Positions 17,587 through 25,508 of a stretch of 64,000 nt of DNA are shown in pieces (position 1 is the first letter of the stretch; each line of letters begins with the position of its first letter). This DNA is from Paludibacter sp. UBA6032. Lineage in GTDB: Bacteria > Bacteroidota > Bacteroidia > Bacteroidales > Paludibacteraceae. The position numbers and the translations under genes are program-made. Under the pieces are notes generated by a model. It saw only the letters and a program-made list of their open reading frames with translations, ran no database searches and was not told the origin of the DNA. Where the stretch lies: positions 205,037-269,036 of the forward strand of contig DIZI01000008.1 in assembly GCA_002427885.1 (NCBI GenBank). The letters run 5' to 3'.

Positions 17587-18708
17587 ATGAAAAAAATAAT
17601 ATATCAACTCCTGTTCATACTTTGTCCTGTCATTGCTTTTTCATCGTGTGATAATGAAATAAAAAGCATATTAGATACAACAGGCGATGTTAACATTCAT
17701 TCATTCAGCATCAACGGAGTAGAAGGAACAATTAATGCTGAAAAATCTACGATTTCAGTTATTTTACCGTCAGGCTCAAGTTTGAAAGCTCTTTCACCAG
17801 TTGTTACTGTGGCAGATGGAGCTCTTATAACACCAAACAATGGTACAGCTGTTGACTTTGCTGACTCACAAGGTAATCTGACTTCAGTAACTTACACGGT
17901 AATGAACAAAGATCTTTATCAGAAATATACTGTTTCTGTAGATGTAGCAAGAGCCAAGATTACTAGTTTTAAAATTGGTTCGGTACAGGGCGATATTGAC
18001 GATGTAAACAAAAAAATCAGCCTTTATCTTCCTGTCGGAACTGACCTGACAGCATTGTTTCCCGTTGTTGAATATACGGACGGTGCGACAATTAGTCCGG
18101 CTTTAGGCAGTGCAGTTAATTTTACAAATCCTGTAACTTATACGCTGAATTATTTAGGTTCAACTTTTACCTATGTTGTTACAGTAATTGCAGGAGAAAA
18201 ACCAAAACCTATATTGGTTCTATACAATGGTGAAGATGTAGCTCCGGTTTGGGATCCAATTGCAAGCACGATAAATAACGGTACAATTAATCCGAAAACA
18301 GATGGAATCAATTCAACTCCGACCTGTGTTTCAATTATGCGACGAAAAGCTGGAAGTGATGATGGTGGCAGGGCATGGTCGGGAGGTGCTTTATGGCATA
18401 ATTATAAAGTCAATATTGATCCGGCAGTTTATAATAAGTTTACCATGATGGTGCTGAAAAACTATCCTGGAGTTGTGCATTTGGAATTACAAACTGATGG
18501 CGAATTGAATAAAGACTTTGTGGCGACTTCTTATTCTGCCGACCATCTCGGAGAATGGCAAGAACTTACTTTCGTGATCCCGGCAAGTCGAACGGCTATT
18601 ATCAACAATATTCTGGTGGCAATATATGATGCTGATACGAGTACCGATCCGAATTTTGCAGACCAAATGATGTATTGGGATAATCTGAAAGCATATCCGA
18701 AACAATAA
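17587..18708 (+). CDS. PUL surface lipoprotein with DUF5018-like and binding-type domains
   Basis: A 373-aa probable surface glycan-binding protein in the SusE/F position. The lipoprotein signal ends FSSCDNE (cysteine about 20), with acidic residues right after the cysteine, as in Bacteroidetes surface export signals. Two similar Ig-like repeats follow (about 32-118 and 122-205; each has a SF.I..V.G.I pattern and LPSG/LPVGT.L..L.PVV, as in DUF5018). The C-terminal half (about 208-373) is a jelly-roll-like domain starting LYNGEDVAPVWD and matching the secreted protein at 20392-21096. It starts 13 bases after susD. Fructan binding is inferred from position. Confidence 0.75.
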   Translation: MKKIIYQLLFILCPVIAFSSCDNEIKSILDTTGDVNIHSFSINGVEGTINAEKSTISVILPSGSSLKALSPVVTVADGALITPNNGTAVDFADSQGNLTSVTYTVMNKDLYQKYTVSVDVARAKITSFKIGSVQGDIDDVNKKISLYLPVGTDLTALFPVVEYTDGATISPALGSAVNFTNPVTYTLNYLGSTFTYVVTVIAGEKPKPILVLYNGEDVAPVWDPIASTINNGTINPKTDGINSTPTCVSIMRRKAGSDDGGRAWSGGALWHNYKVNIDPAVYNKFTMMVLKNYPGVVHLELQTDGELNKDFVATSYSADHLGEWQELTFVIPASRTAIINNILVAIYDADTSTDPNFADQMMYWDNLKAYPKQ

Positions 18709-18717
18709 TTTTAAAAA

Positions 18718-18745
18718 GTACGCGGTGTAATGTTGCACCGCGTAC
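18718..18745 (+). other. GC-rich intercistronic hairpin within the PUL operon
   Basis: A perfect 10-bp stem (GTACGCGGTG with CACCGCGTAC) and 8-base loop between the surface lipoprotein and the GH32 gene. It is by far the most GC-rich spot nearby and has no T-run, so it looks like an mRNA-stabilising or partial-termination structure that could set the susCD to enzyme ratio. Confidence 0.6.
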
Positions 18746-18761
18746 AATACCACAAAACATT

Positions 18762-20339
18762 ATGAAAAGAAAATTATCTATAATTCCTATTGCCTTCCTG
18801 TTTATATCCAGCACCAGTTGTGTTGGCGTAAATCCACCTGTTCCTCCCGTAACATCCGAAATAGATACTACAACAACTATTCGGACGATTCAGGAAACGG
18901 GGGGCTATGCTACGCTTTACAAACCACAAAGTGGCTATGTGGGCGATCCTATGCCTTATTACAATGAATCAGATAATACTTTTTATGTATTTTTTCTTCA
19001 GGATTGGAGAAATGGAGCTCCAACGGACCATCCGATTTATTGTACTAAAACAGTGGATTATGGAACTTTTCTAAGTTTTACGGAAGCCATTCCATGCGGG
19101 ACTGCTGGTTCACAGGAAACACTTTTGGGAACAGGAAGCTTTATAAAAGATGCAAGTGGAAAATTATACGGTTTTTACACCGGACACAATGGAAGTCTGT
19201 ATCCGGCTGAAAAAGTAATGTTGGCAACTTCAACAGATATGCGGACATTCACAAAAGTACCAAATGCAACATTTCAGGCTCCCGACGGATACGATAAAAA
19301 TAATTTCAGAGATCCATGTGTGTACTACGACTCCACCCGTTCATGTTATGTTTTGTTGGTTACATCTATTAAAGATGGGAAAGGAGTTATTATCCGTTAT
19401 ACTTCAAATGATTTATTAAATTGGACCTTAATTGCCCCACTTACTGATTTTGATTCGGATGCTCAAATTCTGGAATGTCCGGATATTTTCAAAATGGGTA
19501 ACAAATGGTATTTGGTATTTTCACGAATTAATAGGGATGTGCACCGCAAGACTTTCTATCGTGTAGCTGATAGTCCTGACGGACCGTGGAAAATTTGTGG
19601 AGATGCTACCGGACATCACGAAACCTTCGACGGCTTATTTTTGTACGCAGCAAAAACTGCAACAAACGGAAATACCCGTTATATTTCAGGTTGGTGTTCA
19701 ACCGGTCAGGAAGTGAACAGTAATAATGAACTGGACTGGGCTGGTACTTTAGTAACACATAAGCTGGTACAACAACCCGATGGTCGTTTGTATCCTTCAA
19801 TTCCGGATGCTGTTGATAAAAAATTCAGCAAACCAATCAATTATGTCAAAATTAAATCAAGCGGAAACGCAACAGGTGTTGATGGAAATTACAACATTAC
19901 CTCAATATCAGGCAGAAGTTATGCCATGTTTAACCGAAACACAACTCCTGTAAAGATTTCTTTGAAAATTGATGCTAGCCAATCCAATAGTTTCGGATTT
20001 TCATTTGGAGCTGGTGGGAGTATGTCTGAGATTTATTCCGTTGCTTTTGATTTAACATCAACAAATCATTACTCAATTCCCGTTCTATTTATGAATAAAG
20101 AATCTAACTTCGCTACCGGGTCTTACAGTAAAGAGTTGAATTTTACTCCTTTAATAGTCCCTGAAGACAAGATATTTAATGTCAAGATAATTATTGAAAA
20201 ATCAATTTGTATTTTGTATGTTAATGATAATGTTGCATTTACTAACCGGATTTACAAAATGGATCAAAATCCATGGACGATATTTGCCGACAACGGAACA
20301 ATTAAAATATCAAACTTTACAATTAATAAAATTCCTTGA
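18762..20339 (+). CDS. GH32-family lipoprotein, probable surface fructanase
   Basis: A 525-aa fructan-active glycoside hydrolase. The lipoprotein cysteine is at residue 20 (SSTSC). The five-bladed propeller carries the three GH32 acidic residues in divergent settings: nucleophile D62 in YVGDPMPYY (the usual WMNDPNG is absent), D184 in FRDPCV, and acid/base E238 in ECPD. The C-terminal part (about 370-525) is the beta-sandwich. Position next to SusCD and divergence from exo-enzymes suggest a surface endo-acting enzyme, comparable to the endo-levanase of B. thetaiotaomicron, but its linkage preference is unknown. Confidence 0.82.
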   Translation: MKRKLSIIPIAFLFISSTSCVGVNPPVPPVTSEIDTTTTIRTIQETGGYATLYKPQSGYVGDPMPYYNESDNTFYVFFLQDWRNGAPTDHPIYCTKTVDYGTFLSFTEAIPCGTAGSQETLLGTGSFIKDASGKLYGFYTGHNGSLYPAEKVMLATSTDMRTFTKVPNATFQAPDGYDKNNFRDPCVYYDSTRSCYVLLVTSIKDGKGVIIRYTSNDLLNWTLIAPLTDFDSDAQILECPDIFKMGNKWYLVFSRINRDVHRKTFYRVADSPDGPWKICGDATGHHETFDGLFLYAAKTATNGNTRYISGWCSTGQEVNSNNELDWAGTLVTHKLVQQPDGRLYPSIPDAVDKKFSKPINYVKIKSSGNATGVDGNYNITSISGRSYAMFNRNTTPVKISLKIDASQSNSFGFSFGAGGSMSEIYSVAFDLTSTNHYSIPVLFMNKESNFATGSYSKELNFTPLIVPEDKIFNVKIIIEKSICILYVNDNVAFTNRIYKMDQNPWTIFADNGTIKISNFTINKIP

Positions 20340-20391
20340 AATAAATTCAAACAATTACTTTCAATTTAATAACAATATTAATAACAATTTT

Positions 20392-21096
20392 ATGAAAAAG
20401 ACAATTTTACTCTCGTTATTTTGTGTTGCATTTTTTGCTTTGAATGCACAAACAATGGTTATCAGTAATGGTGAAGACATCGGCATTAACTGGTGGCAGG
20501 CCGGCTCTACAAATATTGAATACGTGGACTGGTTTCCTAAAGAAGGAAACCCTTCTGCAAAAGCAATGACAATCTGGATAAGCACGAACAGTGATGCATG
20601 GTCAGGAGGTGGACTTAGTGGTTTAAATATAGATGTCAATGTATATAAAACTATTTCTGTTCTGGTTTACAAAAATGTAACAGGCACGGTACGTTTGGAA
20701 TTACAGGATGGAACAAAAAATTATTTTGTTTCTGCTAATTATACCACAGCAAGTGTATGGCAAAAGCTAAATTTTGCAATTCCTGCGGAAATGGGAAATA
20801 TCACAACACTCCTTATTGCTCCTTTTATCGACTATAATTTGTCAACTATTGTAGGAGAACAAAGTCGTTGTTTTTGGGATGATGTCGTTGCCTCTAGCCA
20901 AACAACAGGACTTTCAAATACAATGACAACAAAAGAGATTGTAAAAACAGAAATTTATACTATTACAGGAAGTCTTTTTGAAATAGTTCAGGGAAATCAG
21001 AAAATTCCATTTACTAAAATGACCAAAGGTTTGTACATTCTTAAACAACAAGATAGTAACGGAAATATCAGTTCTTCATCAATTTCAGTAAAGTAA
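20392..21096 (+). CDS. Secreted binding-type protein with putative T9SS sorting domain
   Basis: A 234-aa exported protein. The signal peptide MKKTILLSLFCVAFFALNA is followed by a jelly-roll-like domain (about 20-165) closely resembling the C-terminal half of the lipoprotein at 17587-18708 (shared SNGED, WSGG, KN..G.VRLELQ and W..L.F.IPA motifs). The last ~65 residues (EIYTITG, GLYILKQ, final SVK) look like a type A C-terminal sorting domain. The ATG at 20392 is used; a longer frame from 20194 would overlap the GH32 gene and hide the signal peptide. A soluble or LPS-anchored fructan-binding protein is the likely role. Confidence 0.7.
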   Translation: MKKTILLSLFCVAFFALNAQTMVISNGEDIGINWWQAGSTNIEYVDWFPKEGNPSAKAMTIWISTNSDAWSGGGLSGLNIDVNVYKTISVLVYKNVTGTVRLELQDGTKNYFVSANYTTASVWQKLNFAIPAEMGNITTLLIAPFIDYNLSTIVGEQSRCFWDDVVASSQTTGLSNTMTTKEIVKTEIYTITGSLFEIVQGNQKIPFTKMTKGLYILKQQDSNGNISSSSISVK

Positions 21097-21119
21097 TTTA
21101 AATTTTGTTTATTAAGGTG

Positions 21120-21171
21120 AAGTTCTCCATTTTAGCAATAATTCAAACCGCCAAAATGGAGAACTTTTTTT
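21120..21171 (+). terminator. Terminator of the susCD operon
   Basis: A perfect 14-bp stem (21120-21133 with 21153-21166) followed by a run of T. It separates the surface/outer-membrane operon from the GH32-transporter-kinase operon. Confidence 0.88.
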
Positions 21172-21176
21172 CTCAT

Positions 21177-21242
21177 TGTATCAAAATTACATAATGATGC
21201 AACAAAAATGACAGTATTAAAACGCATTTGCATTTATTTTTG
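21177..21242 (+). promoter_or_regulatory. Regulated promoter of the GH32-transporter-fructokinase operon
   Basis: The 29-bp box at 21177-21205 matches the one at 12482-12510 in 27 of 29 bases, and TATTTTTG begins at 21235, again exactly 29 bases after the box. The segment ACAGT inside the spacer is also shared in place. Best read as the binding site of the locus regulator plus an activator-dependent core promoter. Confidence 0.75.
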
Positions 21243-21275
21243 CACAGTGAATAGTTAACCCAATAGTTTGAAAAA

Positions 21276-23042
21276 ATGAAAAAATCAATCATTTCCATTT
21301 TAATTGCGCTTTTATTAATAAATATAAGTTGCAACTCTCAAAAAGAATCTTCAGGTGAAAATCTATCAGTCGATTACCAAATTCAATCATCCTATATCCT
21401 TATTCCTGTTGAAGAAAATGCAGCAGAAATTAAAATTTCAGTAGAAGCTTCCAATCCATCTTTCAAATCAACTTTTGATATACATGTGGCTGTGAATAAA
21501 ATTGATTACTGGGTGCCGCTTGATGTAAAAAAATGGAAAGGTCAAAATGTGACACTTTCATTTCAGGGAATTAAAGAATCCATTATGGGAATCAAAGAAA
21601 TTAAACAATCGGATAAATTTGATTTTGTATACAACGAGAAATATCGTCCTCAATTTCATTTCAGCCCGGAACATGGTTGGATGAACGACCCCAACGGAAT
21701 GGTTTACCTGGATGGTGAATACCACCTTTTTTACCAATACAACCCGTATGGTTCTATGTGGGCAAATATGTCCTGGGGGCATGCGGTAAGTACCGATTTA
21801 GTTTCGTGGACTTATTTAGCAACGGCACTTACTCCTGACAGTCTGGGAGCGATTTTCTCCGGAAGTGCATTAATTGATGTCAATAATACAGCAGGTTTTG
21901 GCAAAAATGCCATGGTGGCAATTTATACAAGTGCCGGGAAGGTTCAGCAACAATCTATTGCTTACAGCACTGACAAAGGTCGCACATTTACAAAATACGC
22001 TAAGAACCCGGTTTTGCCCAATCCCGGAATAACTGATTTTCGTGACCCGAAAGTTTCGTGGAATGAAGCCACCAACCAATGGGTTATGGCATTGGCAACG
22101 AAACAAACTGTTACTTTCTTTGGATCACCCAACCTGAAAGACTGGACTAAACTGAGTGAGTTTGGTGAAGGAATCGGTTCACATGCTGCGGTTTGGGAAT
22201 GTCCCGATTTATTTCCTATGACTTATCAGGGGAAAACAAAATGGGTATTGATTGTGAGTTTAAATCCCGGCGGACCCAACGGTGGTTCGGCAACTCAGTA
22301 TTTTATCGGAGATTTTGATGGAAAAACATTTACAGCCGATGCGCTTCCATATCCGCTTTGGTTGGATTACGGTCGCGATAATTATGCCGGAGTAACATTC
22401 AACAATATTCCGAAAACAGACAGTCGACGAATTTTCCTGGGTTGGATGAGTAATTGGGATTACGCCAATCAGGTTCCTACAAAGAATTTCAGAAGCTCAA
22501 ATACAGTTCCGCGAGAACTGACGATTACAAATAATGGCAAACACCTTGTTTTGAGCAGTTATCCGGTTCGAGAAATCAACAAACTGAAAGGTGAAGTCAT
22601 CGTTGAACCAAATTTGCTGGTTCAAAAAGAAGCAACCATTGCCGAATTATTGAAAAAGAATGAAGGAAGTTATGAAATTGAAATGACCATCAAACCTGAA
22701 AATGCCGGAGTTTTTGGTTTTAGTCTGAATAATACAAAAAATGAAACGTTGAAATTCAATTTCGACAACACAACCGGATTTTTGAGTATCGACCGTAAAA
22801 AAAGCGGACTGATTGACTTCAACGATCGCTTTGCAATGGGAATGAACGCTCCGCTGATGAAACGGAATGCTTACCGGATTCGGTTGTTGGTTGACAAAGC
22901 TTCGGCAGAAATATTTATAAATGAAGGCGAAATTACCATGACAACCTTATTTTTTCCAACTGAGGCAATGAATCAACTTAAATTTTATAGCAATGACGGA
23001 CAATTAAGCATAGAAAATATCAAAATAAATAATCTAAAATAG
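21276..23042 (+). CDS. GH32 exo-type fructan hydrolase (levanase/inulinase/invertase)
   Basis: Releases fructose from fructo-oligosaccharides, probably in the periplasm. The 588-aa protein has a lipoprotein signal (cysteine 19, NISCNSQ), an extra N-terminal beta-sandwich-like segment (about 30-110), the GH32 propeller with nucleophile D138 in WMNDPNG, D257 in FRDPK and acid/base E308 in WECPD, and a C-terminal sandwich (about 430-588) with EIFINEGEITMTT. No acidic surface-export signal follows the cysteine. It heads the second PUL operon, after the shared box and promoter. Confidence 0.93.
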   Translation: MKKSIISILIALLLINISCNSQKESSGENLSVDYQIQSSYILIPVEENAAEIKISVEASNPSFKSTFDIHVAVNKIDYWVPLDVKKWKGQNVTLSFQGIKESIMGIKEIKQSDKFDFVYNEKYRPQFHFSPEHGWMNDPNGMVYLDGEYHLFYQYNPYGSMWANMSWGHAVSTDLVSWTYLATALTPDSLGAIFSGSALIDVNNTAGFGKNAMVAIYTSAGKVQQQSIAYSTDKGRTFTKYAKNPVLPNPGITDFRDPKVSWNEATNQWVMALATKQTVTFFGSPNLKDWTKLSEFGEGIGSHAAVWECPDLFPMTYQGKTKWVLIVSLNPGGPNGGSATQYFIGDFDGKTFTADALPYPLWLDYGRDNYAGVTFNNIPKTDSRRIFLGWMSNWDYANQVPTKNFRSSNTVPRELTITNNGKHLVLSSYPVREINKLKGEVIVEPNLLVQKEATIAELLKKNEGSYEIEMTIKPENAGVFGFSLNNTKNETLKFNFDNTTGFLSIDRKKSGLIDFNDRFAMGMNAPLMKRNAYRIRLLVDKASAEIFINEGEITMTTLFFPTEAMNQLKFYSNDGQLSIENIKINNLK

Positions 23043-23075
23043 TTTCAAACCAATCATTTAAAACAATGCCTTAAA

Positions 23076-23100
23076 GTCCCCTTTGGTGGATTTAGGGGTC
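23076..23100 (+). repeat. C4/G4 repeat variant upstream of the sugar porter
   Basis: GTCCCCTTT, then GGTGGA, then TTTAGGGGTC, a diverged member of the repeat family found in front of dapB, rsmH, nifV and nifB. It ends 9 bases before the porter ATG. Confidence 0.65.
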
Positions 23101-23109
23101 TTTACTATT

Positions 23110-24453
23110 ATGAATAATAACAAATACTTATATTGGACAACTTTTGTCGCCATTAACGGCGGATTGCTTTTCGGGCTGAATATGGCAGGGATTTCAGGGG
23201 CAGTGGATATGATTAAAGGTCAGTTTTCGCTGACTGACAGCGGTTTGGGCACAGTTGCAGCACTTCTGACTGTTGGTTGTCTGATTGGAGCACTATTCAC
23301 CGGCAGTTTTACTGAAAAATTCGGACGCAAGAAGGTAATGATTGTGACTGCAGTGCTTTATATTATTTCAGCTTTGGGTTGTGCGTTGTCCGAATCGTCA
23401 GCCATCTTAATCATTTTCCGTGTTTTATCGGGATTGGCAGTTGGCGCTACTTCGGTGGTAGCTCCGATGTATATTTCGGAAATTGCACCGGCCAAAAACC
23501 GTGGCCGTTTGGTTTCGTTCAATCAGTTTGCCATTACCATTGGCATCGTGTTGGCCTATATTTTTGATTATTTGATGATTGGATTTGGCGAAGATGCATG
23601 GCGTTATATGCTTGCTATTCCAGGCTTGTTTGGTGTATTGTACTTGATATTTTTGATTGTAAAATTCCCTGAAAGTCCGCGCTGGTTGCTTGCTCACGGC
23701 AAAAAAGATGAAGCAATAAAAGTCTTAAACAACATTGGAGGCAGCACCTTAGTTTCCGAAGAGCTTCCGGAAATGGAACGCATTTTATTGTCCGAACAAA
23801 AAAAAGAAAAAATGTCGGTAACTGAACTTTTCCGTGGTAAAACGGGTAAATTGGTCTTAATCGGAACCATTATTGCAGCTCTACAACAAATAACGGGTAT
23901 TAATGCAGTTATCATGTTTTCACCGGAAATTTTCCATGCAGCAGGTTCGGCAAAAGGTGATTCGATGATGCAAGCCATGATTGTAGGGTTGGTAAACTTT
24001 CTGATGACCATAGTTGCACTTTGGTTGGTCGACAAAAAAGGTCGCAAAACATTATTGTTATGGGGAGCGGTCGGCATGATAATATCGCTGGCATATCTGA
24101 CATGGGAATTTGCTAAACCTGTTCAAAACGGAGCCGGTGTGTTGATAGCATTATTGGTTTATATTTCTTTCTTTGCCGCATCGTTTGCCCCGGTCATGTG
24201 GGTAATAATTTCAGAAATCTATCCAAACAGAATAAAGGGTATGGCTATGTCATTCTCGACTGCAGTCAGTTGGTTATGCACTTTCCTCACGGTTTATTTT
24301 GCTCCGGTCATTCAGGGTTCACTTGGTCTAAGTTATTTATTCGGTATTTTCGGAGTATTTAGTATCATTGCATTTGTTTTTGTAAGGATATGGATTCCTG
24401 AAACAAAAGGTAAATCGCTGGAACAAATTGAAAGAGAATTGGGAATCATCTAA
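23110..24453 (+). CDS. MFS sugar porter, probable fructose permease
   Basis: Inner-membrane importer of the sugar-porter (GLUT/XylE) family, 447 aa, twelve predicted membrane helices. Family motifs are present: GRKKVMI after helix 2, PMYISEIAPAKNRGRLVS after helix 4, PESPRWLL after helix 6, QQITGINAVIMFSPEIF in helix 7, DKKGRKTLLL and PETKGKSLEQIE at the end. The ATG at 23110 is used; an in-frame GTG at 23083 lies inside the C4/G4 repeat. Between a GH32 and a fructokinase gene, fructose is the most likely substrate, as for the equivalent gene in the B. thetaiotaomicron levan locus. Confidence 0.9.
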   Translation: MNNNKYLYWTTFVAINGGLLFGLNMAGISGAVDMIKGQFSLTDSGLGTVAALLTVGCLIGALFTGSFTEKFGRKKVMIVTAVLYIISALGCALSESSAILIIFRVLSGLAVGATSVVAPMYISEIAPAKNRGRLVSFNQFAITIGIVLAYIFDYLMIGFGEDAWRYMLAIPGLFGVLYLIFLIVKFPESPRWLLAHGKKDEAIKVLNNIGGSTLVSEELPEMERILLSEQKKEKMSVTELFRGKTGKLVLIGTIIAALQQITGINAVIMFSPEIFHAAGSAKGDSMMQAMIVGLVNFLMTIVALWLVDKKGRKTLLLWGAVGMIISLAYLTWEFAKPVQNGAGVLIALLVYISFFAASFAPVMWVIISEIYPNRIKGMAMSFSTAVSWLCTFLTVYFAPVIQGSLGLSYLFGIFGVFSIIAFVFVRIWIPETKGKSLEQIERELGII

Positions 24454-24475
24454 TTTATAATTGAAAATCAAAATA

Positions 24476-25351
24476 ATGGAAAATATCATAGTAGGAATCG
24501 GTGAAATTTTATGGGATGTTTTTCCCCAAGGTAAAGTATTGGGTGGTGCCCCTGCAAATTTTGCCTATCATGTGTCACAGTTTGGATTTGAAGGATATGC
24601 AGTGAGTGCAATCGGAAACGATGATTTAGGTGACGAAATATTAAATTGTTTAAGTAATAAAAATTTGAATTATTTGATTGAAAAAACACCCTTCCCCACA
24701 GGAACTGTAAAAGTTACATTGGATAAAAAAGGGATTCCTCAATATGAAATTTGTCAAAAAGTTGCCTGGGACAATATCCCGTTTACATCTGAAATGGAAG
24801 AACTTGCCAGAAAAACACAAACCGTTTGTTTTGGGTCATTAGCACAACGGAATCAGGCTTCAAGATTGACTATCAATCGATTTTTAGATCTCGTTCCACC
24901 TGATGCGTTGAAGATTTTTGACATCAATTTACGTCAGCATTTTTACTCACAAGAGCTCATAGAACATTCACTGACACGCTGTAATATTTTGAAGATAAAT
25001 GATGACGAAGTAGTACTTGTTGCAAAACTTTTTGACTGGGAAGTAAAGAACGAGATGGCTGTTTGTCATCAGTTGCTCGAAAATTATTCGCTCGAAATGG
25101 TTGTACTCACTAAAGGAACACTTGGAAGTTATGTAATTACAAAAGATGAAATTTCATTTAAACCAACACCATTAGTTGTAGTTGCTGATACTGTTGGTGC
25201 AGGTGATTCATTTACAGCAGGTTTTGTAGCTTCGTTACTTAAAGGAAAAAGTATACCTGAAGCTCATCAAATTGCAGTTGAAGTCTCAGCTTTTGTTTGT
25301 ACCCAACATGGAGCAATGCCAAAACTTGCTGGTGCATTTCACAGAAAGTAA
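24476..25351 (+). CDS. Fructokinase (PfkB family)
   Basis: Phosphorylates imported fructose in the cytoplasm. The 291-aa ribokinase-fold protein has the N-terminal GEILWDVFPQGKVLGGAPANFAYH (split here into G10-D16 and GGAPANFA), the middle DINLR segment, and the C-terminal PfkB signature DTVGAGDSFTAGF with the catalytic aspartate. The ATG at 24476 is favoured over a TTG at 24461. It is the last gene of the second PUL operon and is followed by a terminator. The substrate is inferred from family resemblance plus locus. Confidence 0.92.
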   Translation: MENIIVGIGEILWDVFPQGKVLGGAPANFAYHVSQFGFEGYAVSAIGNDDLGDEILNCLSNKNLNYLIEKTPFPTGTVKVTLDKKGIPQYEICQKVAWDNIPFTSEMEELARKTQTVCFGSLAQRNQASRLTINRFLDLVPPDALKIFDINLRQHFYSQELIEHSLTRCNILKINDDEVVLVAKLFDWEVKNEMAVCHQLLENYSLEMVVLTKGTLGSYVITKDEISFKPTPLVVVADTVGAGDSFTAGFVASLLKGKSIPEAHQIAVEVSAFVCTQHGAMPKLAGAFHRK

Positions 25352-25378
25352 ACTGATTTTTTGATCATGTGTTACATC

Positions 25379-25410
25379 CCGGTCGGATTTTCAATTCGAT
25401 CGGTTTGTTA
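25379..25410 (+). terminator. Terminator after fructokinase
   Basis: A 10-bp stem with two G-U pairs (25379-25388 with 25394-25403), 5-base loop, followed by TTTGTTATT. It separates the enzyme operon from the regulator gene. Confidence 0.65.
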
Positions 25411-25456
25411 TTAAATAATATCACAAAGCGGAGCTTCATCCGTATAAAAATTTTAG

Positions 25457-25464
25457 TACTTTTG
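25457..25464 (+). promoter_or_regulatory. Putative -7 element of the hybrid regulator gene
   Basis: TACTTTTG matches TAnnTTTG, 45 bases before the ATG. The 29-bp PUL box is absent here, so the regulator appears not to be under its own activation. Confidence 0.5.
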
Positions 25465-25508
25465 ATTGCGAATTTAGGGTTGACCTTTCTCTTAAATTCT
25501 TCGCTTTT

